Origin: Deltaproteobacteria bacterium
GTDB taxonomy: Bacteria; Myxococcota; XYA12-FULL-58-9; JAUUZB01
DNA: 6,048 nt
Direction of reading: 5' to 3'
Assembly: GCA_030590185.1 (NCBI GenBank)
Contig: JAUUZB010000296.1
Coordinates: forward strand, 1 to 6,048
The translations under genes were made by a program, and so were the position numbers. The first letter of the stretch is position 1; the number at the start of each line of letters is the position of its first letter. A model generated the notes under the pieces. The model was not told where the DNA came from. It saw only the letters and a list, made by a program, of their open reading frames with translations, and did not search any database. This document shows positions 1-5,092 of this stretch, piece by piece.

Positions 1-25
1 GATGACAGTGTCGTACCCTGACGCC

Positions 26-775
26 ATGATGCGCCCCGCGTGCTCCCTCGCTCTGCTCGCCCTGGCCGCCACTGGCTGCGCGAGCCAAACCGCCCTCCCC
101 AGTGTGGTCCGCGCCGGTGTCCAACAGCGTTGGACCGGCCAGATCGTGGAGCTACGGCAGTCCTGCTTCTACGGTGACCTCTACGAGGACAACACCCGCT
201 GGCTGCTCTCCCCCCACGCCTTTGCCCACGTCCACCACCTGGTCGGCTTCAACGGCAAGCCGATCCATCCGCAGAACCAACGCGGGGTCGTGCGTGCCGG
301 CACACGCTTCCGAATTCACCGCGTCGAGTTCCCGGACGTGCTCGGGCTCGCCCGGCGCATGTTGACCACCCCCCGCTACAATCCCTGGGTCTATCTCAAG
401 CCGGTGGACGACACCGTGCGCCTGCCCCATGGACGGCGTGACTGGGTCCTGCTGCTCCCCCGGGACCTCGAGACCGAGGCCGAGGTCGAGCGGGAGATCG
501 CGCGGCTACTCTCCCCCGAGGGTGAGGTGCGGGCCTGGCTCGGGGAACGCCGGCCCACGGTGCGGGTGGCGATCGAGCACAAGGATCTGGTCGCGGGCAT
601 GACCCTCCCGGAGATGGTGGCTGCCATGGGCGAGCCCCGGCTATGGATCGAAGATCAGGAGGACGGCGCTCCGGTGCAGGTCGCCTGGTTCGGCACCCGC
701 GAGGCCTGGCTGCGCGGCAGCGCGGTGGTGGCGGTCCATGAGGGTCGCGACGCAGCGCCACCCGCGGCACGCTAA
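26..775 (+). CDS. Lipoprotein of unknown function with BamE/SmpA-like C-terminal segment
   Basis: Function not recognised. The frame is open from position 2 (ATG at 2, GTG at 8), but I chose the ATG pair at 26/29 because it begins a short lipoprotein signal peptide: Met-Met-Arg, a hydrophobic LALLALAA run, then a lipobox ATGC with the lipidated Cys at residue 18 of 249. No clear Shine-Dalgarno precedes it, so the upstream starts cannot be excluded. After the Cys comes a beta-rich region; residues about 86-126 (GVVRAGTRFRIHRVEF to PWVYLKP) look like a small SH3-like barrel. Residues about 187-238 carry GMTLPEMVAAMGEP followed by an aromatic beta segment (VAWFG) and a hydrophobic strand (AVVAV). 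This resembles the 'GMs.eev...lGeP...w.Y' pattern of the SmpA/OmlA (BamE) fold. Such folds are usually outer-membrane periplasmic adaptors, and Ala at +2 after the Cys fits outer-membrane sorting by the E. coli rule. There is no enzymatic motif. The fold assignment is tentative. Confidence 0.82.
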   Translation: MMRPACSLALLALAATGCASQTALPSVVRAGVQQRWTGQIVELRQSCFYGDLYEDNTRWLLSPHAFAHVHHLVGFNGKPIHPQNQRGVVRAGTRFRIHRVEFPDVLGLARRMLTTPRYNPWVYLKPVDDTVRLPHGRRDWVLLLPRDLETEAEVEREIARLLSPEGEVRAWLGERRPTVRVAIEHKDLVAGMTLPEMVAAMGEPRLWIEDQEDGAPVQVAWFGTREAWLRGSAVVAVHEGRDAAPPAAR

Positions 776-797
776 CCGCGGGGGTTGGGGTTGCCCA

Positions 798-820
798 ATT
801 CGCGCCGCCCGGCGCTGAAT
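798..820. promoter_or_regulatory. Hairpin-forming inverted repeat upstream of the -10 element
   Basis: ATTCGCGCC (798-806) can pair with GGCGC plus GAAT (811-815, 817-820) across a GCCC loop. The stem has nine base pairs with a single bulged T at 816. It follows the first lipoprotein gene by 22 bases and occupies the place where a -35 element would lie for the TATAAT at 825. It could act as a T-tract-less terminator of the upstream gene or as an operator. No T run follows it on either strand, so termination by the intrinsic mechanism is doubtful. Confidence 0.4.
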
Positions 821-835
821 CGGCTATAATCGATT
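818..835. promoter_or_regulatory. Dyad AATCG-N8-CGATT centred on the -10 element
   Basis: AATCG (818-822) and CGATT (831-835) form a perfect five-base dyad around an eight-base centre containing TATAAT. The left arm AATCG is also directly repeated at 828-832. This arrangement is what a repressor site covering the -10 would look like, but the arms are short and could arise by chance. It shares bases 818-820 with the upstream hairpin, so the two could not form at the same time as RNA structures. Confidence 0.3.
825..830 (+). promoter_or_regulatory. Candidate sigma-70-type -10 element (TATAAT)
   Basis: A perfect TATAAT stands in an otherwise GC-rich stretch, 30 bases before the TTG start of the second lipoprotein gene. 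Transcription from it would begin near 836-838 and give a leader of about 22-24 bases. No good -35 lies 16-18 bases upstream (802-807 reads gcgccg), and there is no TGN extension, so activity would need an activator or tolerance of a weak -35. It also supplies an in-frame TAA (827-829) that limits how far upstream the next gene can start. Confidence 0.5.
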
Positions 836-859
836 GGAGAAAGCCCTCGGGGTGAGCTC

Positions 860-2164
860 TTGCGCGGACGGAATGCCATCATCGTGTTTTGCCTGTTGGC
901 CGCTGGTTGCCGGCCGGCCACGGTCTACGGCGGCGAGACCCTCGGCGACTCCGATGATCGACCGCCGCCCTTTGGCGTCACCCTGATCGTCGACCCGAGC
1001 GTCTGGAACTTGCTGAACGACCGCGCCCCGGAAACCCCCGGCATCCAGATCCAGGCCACGGTGGAGGCGGATGAGGTACGCGACGGAACGCTCTTTATCT
1101 GTTCCGACCGCCGGCCCACCGACGGCCTGCCATGCCCAGGGGAGGGCTTCATCATCATCGAGCAGAGCCTCACCGCCGAAACCACTGGACTCGACCCGGT
1201 GAGCCTGGAGGACGACTTCCACGCCCTGCACGTGGAGATCCTCGCCGCGGACGGCGTGCTCAGCGTGTCCGAGGAGCTGATGGTCACCGCTGACTCCGCT
1301 CCCCCACGGATCGAGCAGATCTCGGTTGCCGAGGATCTGGACGAGGATCTGATCCTCACCGCGGCCGAGCTCGGCCTGGGCAACCCTACCCTCCTGCTCG
1401 AGGTTCTCGGCGCCAATGGACAAACCCTCGAGGTGTTGGCCGCACCTGACGGCACGGGCTCCGGCGAGGTCCTCAACACCACCACGGTCCTGGCCGGGGC
1501 GGCGAGCCTGACGGTTCCCCTGGCCCTGGGAACCCACCCCCTCGTCGCCCAGGTGACCTCGGCCACCGGCAACCCGAACCTCTCCACCAGCCCAGAGATC
1601 ATCAACCCGGAGGCCTTCATCACGCTCGTGGTCAACCGCTGCGGCAACGGCTTTTGCGACGCCGGGGAGGACGGCTCGAGCTGCGACCTGGACTGCGGCA
1701 ACATCCTCGCCAACCCATCCTTTGAGGAGGTCGATACCAACGGGGGGCCGCAGGACTGGATCCTGAGTGGCATCGACGGGATCGAGCTCACCGCCGGGGG
1801 CATCGACGGCGCCTGGGCCCTACGGCTCGAGAACGACGGAGCCGACAACGTTAGCCTCAAACAGTTGGTGGTGCGCACCCCTCCGACCGGCACCGGCTTC
1901 CGCCTCTCCTACTGGGTCAACCCGACCAGCCTGGGCGCCAACGCCGAGGTCGGCGTCGAAATCTTGGCGCGTCACATCGACACCAGCCAGGAGTACGTCT
2001 GGCTCCTCGTTGAGGCGGGGGACCTGGGCCAATGGGGCGAAAAGAGCGTCGACTTCATACCGACCCAGCCGGTGAACCAGCTATGGGTCAAACTGATCGC
2101 CTACGACGATCTCAGCGTGGCGCACTTCGACGCCATCTCCGTGGCGCCCTTGCCGCCGGAATGA
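860..2164 (+). CDS. Multidomain surface lipoprotein (Ig-like, CGNG motif, carbohydrate-binding-like module)
   Basis: A probable cell-surface or outer-membrane lipoprotein of 434 residues. The start is TTG at 860: an in-frame stop at 827-829 rules out earlier normal starts, and a later start would destroy the signal peptide (hydrophobic AIIVFCLL, lipobox LAAGC, lipidated Cys17). GGTGAG at 851-856 is a weak, close Shine-Dalgarno. Residues about 38-145 look like a beta-sandwich with a Cys pair (81, 92). Residues about 147-243 resemble bacterial Ig-like adhesin repeats: an opening ISVAEDLDEDLILTAAE, which is also EF-hand-like in its Asp spacing (159, 161, 163, Glu170), and a closing PLVAQVTSATGNPN. 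Residues 261-280 form a cysteine motif, CGNGFCDAGED then Cys275 and Cys279, common in myxobacterial exported proteins. Residues 281-430 begin ILANPSFEE and contain YWVNP and a closing AHFDAISVAP strand, matching jelly-roll CBM4/9-type modules. Binding of glycan is inferred from fold resemblance only. No catalytic motif is visible. Confidence 0.88.
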   Translation: MRGRNAIIVFCLLAAGCRPATVYGGETLGDSDDRPPPFGVTLIVDPSVWNLLNDRAPETPGIQIQATVEADEVRDGTLFICSDRRPTDGLPCPGEGFIIIEQSLTAETTGLDPVSLEDDFHALHVEILAADGVLSVSEELMVTADSAPPRIEQISVAEDLDEDLILTAAELGLGNPTLLLEVLGANGQTLEVLAAPDGTGSGEVLNTTTVLAGAASLTVPLALGTHPLVAQVTSATGNPNLSTSPEIINPEAFITLVVNRCGNGFCDAGEDGSSCDLDCGNILANPSFEEVDTNGGPQDWILSGIDGIELTAGGIDGAWALRLENDGADNVSLKQLVVRTPPTGTGFRLSYWVNPTSLGANAEVGVEILARHIDTSQEYVWLLVEAGDLGQWGEKSVDFIPTQPVNQLWVKLIAYDDLSVAHFDAISVAPLPPE

Positions 2165-2165
2165 G

Positions 2166-4463
2166 CTAGAAGCGCGACTCGAGCTGAATCGCCATGTAGT
2201 GGCGAATGTCCAGGTCGTATACACCGGCGGCGTTCGCCCGCCACGAGCCCTTGATGCCGTAGACCCCCTGGAGGTAGAGGAGGCTGTCCCACAGGCGCTG
2301 GCTGAGGCCGGCGTAGCCCATCAAATCGTCCTCGCTATTGCCAGGCGCCATCTCGGGCCAGTACTTGATCGCCCCCCAGGCCCGTCCCCCCTCCCAGAGT
2401 TTGCGGCTGGCGGCAAAGCGGATGTACTCCTCGAGGGCGAAGCCGTTCCGGCTCTTGACGTCGACCAGGGCAAACACGAACTTGAGGCTGAGGCGGACGT
2501 CGAACAACCGCGTGGTGGTGGTGGAGAACTGGAAGCGCAGCTTCTCGCCACGGCCCGGGAAGCGGGTGGCCACGTCGGTCTCGAAGGCGTCCTCAAAGAC
2601 GCTGTCGTCGAGGCCGGGGGACGTATAGCTTCCGCAGGTCTCCTCCGGCACCCCTGGGGAGACCTCCCGATGCTCACAGATGTTGGAGCGGCCGTTCTCC
2701 GCCAAGTCATTGTTGGCGTAGTCGAACTGGAAGCCGATCTCTTCAAAATAAGTCAGCTCATAGGAGACCCGCTGACGCAGGCGTAAGAAAAAGATCGGAT
2801 CCTCGATCCAGGTCAGGCTGGTGCCGATGAAGACCTCCCGGTAGCGCCGGTCATAGATGTCGAGTTTGGTGGTCAGTTTGAGGTCAGAGATCGGGCGCGC
2901 CACGACTTGGAGGATCCCGCCCTGCTCGTTGCGCCGCCGCGAGCCCATGGTCTCGGTGGCCGCCGAGTCGCTGCGGCTGTGCGGGTTGTCGTAGTCGCGG
3001 CTGTACCAACGGAAACCGGCGGTGAGTTCGAGCCAGTCGAGCGGGTTGTAGATCACCTCCCCGACCCCGGCTGGGTTGCCCCGGTGGGTTAGGCCGATCT
3101 CCGCGGTGAGCTCCAGGTTGATCTCCTCAAACCCGAGGGCGCCGTCGATGCTGGCGGCGCCGAAGTCCTGGCGCCGGGGGTACTTGGCCCCGGGCGAAAA
3201 ACGCGGCTGCGACTCCGCTGGCAGCTCAAACTGCAGGTGGGAGCGGTAGACCGTCATCCCCACGTGGCTGCGCTCATTGAAATAGAAGGCGACGTTCGCC
3301 CCACCCATCACTTCGGAAAAAGCATCCTGGTAGGTGTGGAACTGAAACTTCTTGCCCGGGTTGCCCTGGTCGAAGACCGTCGAGGTGGCGCAGACGCCGT
3401 ACTCCTCGCATTTGTAGCCATAGGGGCAGTCGCTGTCGGCCTCGCAGGTGACCGGCGCGCCGAAATATTCGTCTCCCTGGTAGACGACGTCGTTGCGATA
3501 GATGTCGTGGGTCTGGTGGGAGAAGAAGACGGTGGCGTCGAGCCAGCCAAAGGGCGTGTCGAGCCCGTCGAGGCTGGCCGCTATGCCGCGCAGGTTGGCC
3601 TTCGGCCGGACCTTACCGTCGTCGCGATCGATGGTGTGGCCGATGGTCTCGTCCCAGGTGCGCGGGTAGGCCTTCTTGGTGGTGTCGATGGTCAGGCGCT
3701 GGCCAAAGCCGACGTTGTAGGTACCGACCACCACCCGCCACTCGTTGTACTCGAAGGTCGCGTAGATCGACTTGGGCGGCAGCGACAGCCGCGGCTTGAT
3801 GCAACCGGAGTTGAACTCCCCCGGGCAGTCGGCCCCGTCGTCAACCAGAAAGCCGATCGACTGATCCCACTGGGGGTCGACCAGCGGTCGCATGATGAGC
3901 TGAGCGCCAAACCCAAAGTAAGTGAACAGGTCCAGCTGGACGTCGAGGTAGCTGCTCGGGTAGCTGTCGCCGCGCGGCGTCTGCCGCATGTCCTCCCCGA
4001 GCCCCGCCTCGAGGACGGTCCCGAAGCGTGCCCGGCCGGAAATGGGGACAGCCTCCGCGCCGTCGTCCGTCAGAGCGACCGCGACGAACGGCTTGATCGA
4101 CTGGTAGATCCCTTCGCTCATGCCCTCCACGTCGCGCAGGTCCTCGACGAGGGTGAAGCCCCCTTCACGGTCGGCGCGATAGGCGATGATCGCGTCGACC
4201 AGGAACCAGGTCAGCTCCGGTAGGTCGTAGAGGCCGTAACGGTCGACGCGGTTGAGATCCATCGGTCGGTTCATCAGGGCGATCAGCAGCTCGAGCTCAT
4301 CGCTGGTGATCTCATCGCCGTCGGCGAGGTCGTAGAGCTCCTCGACGGCGCTCACCTTGATCGGCACCGAGTACTCACGGGCCAACACCGCCGCCGGTGA
4401 GAGCAGGAGCGCGGCCGTCGTACCAGCCCAGAGCGCTGCGTGCAGAGCGCGGCTCACGGGCAC
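2166..4463 (-). CDS. Helix-hairpin-helix / outer-membrane beta-barrel fusion protein
   Basis: An exported protein of 765 residues. Signal peptide: residues 1-28, ending AAVLA before Arg29. Residues about 38-130 are a ComEA-like double helix-hairpin-helix domain (MDLNRVDRYGLYDLPELT, then AIIAYR, GGFTLVEDLRDVEGMS and SIKPFVAV). The usual PGIG hairpins are replaced by PELT and EGMS, so DNA binding is uncertain. From about 140 to the end the chain alternates polar and hydrophobic residues like barrel strands, and it finishes with an aromatic-rich strand ending LESRF, the terminal Phe typical of BAM substrates. The layout, including VVVGTYNVGFGQRL (244-257), recalls HhH-barrel proteins of unknown function common in Bacteroidota (recalled, not searched). 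Eight cysteines sit in putative loops (213/221; 340, 346, 352, 358; 596/610). GTG at 4463 overlaps the nuclease gene by 10 nt. GTG at 4457 would give a 4-nt GTGA overlap and is equally plausible. Pore, assembly or DNA-uptake role is inference. Confidence 0.92.
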   Translation of the reverse strand: MPVSRALHAALWAGTTAALLLSPAAVLAREYSVPIKVSAVEELYDLADGDEITSDELELLIALMNRPMDLNRVDRYGLYDLPELTWFLVDAIIAYRADREGGFTLVEDLRDVEGMSEGIYQSIKPFVAVALTDDGAEAVPISGRARFGTVLEAGLGEDMRQTPRGDSYPSSYLDVQLDLFTYFGFGAQLIMRPLVDPQWDQSIGFLVDDGADCPGEFNSGCIKPRLSLPPKSIYATFEYNEWRVVVGTYNVGFGQRLTIDTTKKAYPRTWDETIGHTIDRDDGKVRPKANLRGIAASLDGLDTPFGWLDATVFFSHQTHDIYRNDVVYQGDEYFGAPVTCEADSDCPYGYKCEEYGVCATSTVFDQGNPGKKFQFHTYQDAFSEVMGGANVAFYFNERSHVGMTVYRSHLQFELPAESQPRFSPGAKYPRRQDFGAASIDGALGFEEINLELTAEIGLTHRGNPAGVGEVIYNPLDWLELTAGFRWYSRDYDNPHSRSDSAATETMGSRRRNEQGGILQVVARPISDLKLTTKLDIYDRRYREVFIGTSLTWIEDPIFFLRLRQRVSYELTYFEEIGFQFDYANNDLAENGRSNICEHREVSPGVPEETCGSYTSPGLDDSVFEDAFETDVATRFPGRGEKLRFQFSTTTTRLFDVRLSLKFVFALVDVKSRNGFALEEYIRFAASRKLWEGGRAWGAIKYWPEMAPGNSEDDLMGYAGLSQRLWDSLLYLQGVYGIKGSWRANAAGVYDLDIRHYMAIQLESRF

Positions 4464-5092
4464 TCATCCTCCTCGGGCTGTTCCCCCGGGCAGACGCCCC
4501 ACATGCCGAACGCCGACTCGAAGGCGCGGGCCTCGAGGGCGCAGAAGCTCGCCGCGTACTCGTAGGCCTCGGTGCGGTTCTCCGGATTCTCGATCAACAC
4601 CTTGGCGTAGCCGCGCTCGACCAGGATCTCGTTGACCATGCGGTCGTCGACGTAGACGTAACCGAGGGCCCGGCCGAAGAAGTCGGTGCATTGATTGGCG
4701 TCGTAAAGGATCTCGATCTCCCGATCCTGAACCAAGCGGCGGTTGAGCTCGCGGGCCTCGTTGCCGAAACATTCGTGGTCCTCGGCGGCGGTCTCCCAGC
4801 ATTGGTCGGTGCTGGTCTCGGTGCACTTCTCGATCTCCGGGGTATCGACCAGGAGGTAGCGGACCTTTTCACCGGTTTCGAGCTCGATGGTGTCGCCGTC
4901 GATGACCCGGGAGACCAGGCCGCCGGTTGGCTCGCACACGGTATCGGGGGTGACGGTGTCGTCGCCGCAGCCGGCCGAGGTCGTGGCGAAGACCGCCAAG
5001 GGGCCGAGGGCGCCAAGGAGCAGCGGTCGGCTGAGCCGGCGTTGCCAGGCCCTCTTCGGGGGCTGGCTCTGGTTGACGTGAGGGGCGTTCAT
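4454..5092 (-). CDS. Staphylococcal-nuclease-family (SNase/thermonuclease-like) lipoprotein
   Basis: A predicted calcium-dependent phosphodiesterase that cleaves DNA and possibly RNA, tethered to the envelope. ATG at 5092 was chosen over earlier in-frame starts because it gives 212 residues opening with a basic segment, a hydrophobic stretch (LLLGALGPLAVFATT) and the lipobox TSAGC (Cys42). The earlier reading frame is the shadow of the upstream gene. The SNase domain spans about 57-200. All catalytic residues are visible by comparison with the S. aureus enzyme: Asp67 in VIDGDT, Arg78 in VRYLLVDTPE, Asp83, Thr84 and Glu86, and Arg141 in FGRALGYVY. MVNEILVERGYAKV (152-165) is also family-typical. 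Between VDTPE and the GNEA helix there are 23 residues, about 12 more than in S. aureus nuclease, carrying Cys90, 98 and 108. The mature domain has eight further cysteines in all, suggesting disulfide stabilisation. It overlaps the preceding gene by one base (TGATG). GGGGAG lies 11 bases before the ATG. Confidence 0.93.
   Translation of the reverse strand: MNAPHVNQSQPPKRAWQRRLSRPLLLGALGPLAVFATTSAGCGDDTVTPDTVCEPTGGLVSRVIDGDTIELETGEKVRYLLVDTPEIEKCTETSTDQCWETAAEDHECFGNEARELNRRLVQDREIEILYDANQCTDFFGRALGYVYVDDRMVNEILVERGYAKVLIENPENRTEAYEYAASFCALEARAFESAFGMWGVCPGEQPEEDECP
4468..4473 (-). promoter_or_regulatory. Shine-Dalgarno AGGAGG of the HhH-barrel gene, inside the nuclease gene
   Basis: The minus strand reads AGGAGG at 4473-4468, a full consensus site. 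It lies 4 bases before GTG 4463 and 10 bases before GTG 4457. It is embedded in the codons for the acidic tail EEDECP of the nuclease, so the coupling signal and the end of the upstream protein share sequence. Neither spacing is ideal, which leaves the start choice open. Confidence 0.65.

Larger units (their letters stand above)
776..859. other. Intergenic region between the two plus-strand lipoprotein genes
   Basis: These 84 bases separate two genes on the same strand. They hold a G-rich start (ggggttgggg at 781-790), two overlapping inverted repeats (798-820 and 818-835) and a consensus TATAAT. No intrinsic terminator with a T tract is visible for the upstream gene. The gap therefore looks like a start-of-transcription region for the downstream gene rather than an operon spacer. 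Confidence 0.6.

Noticed and set aside
781..790. G-rich run ggggttgggg as a possible G-quadruplex
   Set aside because: Only two G4 tracts are present here, too few for an intramolecular quadruplex, and GC-rich background makes such runs common.
925..1893. Minus-strand open frame (322 codons) opposite the second lipoprotein
   Set aside because: Ser/Arg/Pro-rich composition typical of antisense frames in GC-rich genes, with no domain. The plus strand shows a lipobox and CGNG and jelly-roll features.
3237..4223. Long plus-strand open frame (328 codons) opposite the HhH-barrel gene
   Set aside because: It mirrors the barrel gene's codons in a GC-rich region, gives a low-complexity Val/Ala/Gly/Asp/Arg-rich product and has no recognisable domain. 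The opposite strand encodes a clear signal peptide, HhH domain and barrel.
4290..4330. EF-hand-like DLADGDEITSDE at residues 45-56 of the barrel protein
   Set aside because: The Asp spacing is shifted (Asp at 1, 4, 6 instead of 1, 3, 5), and the segment fits the helical lead-in of the HhH domain.
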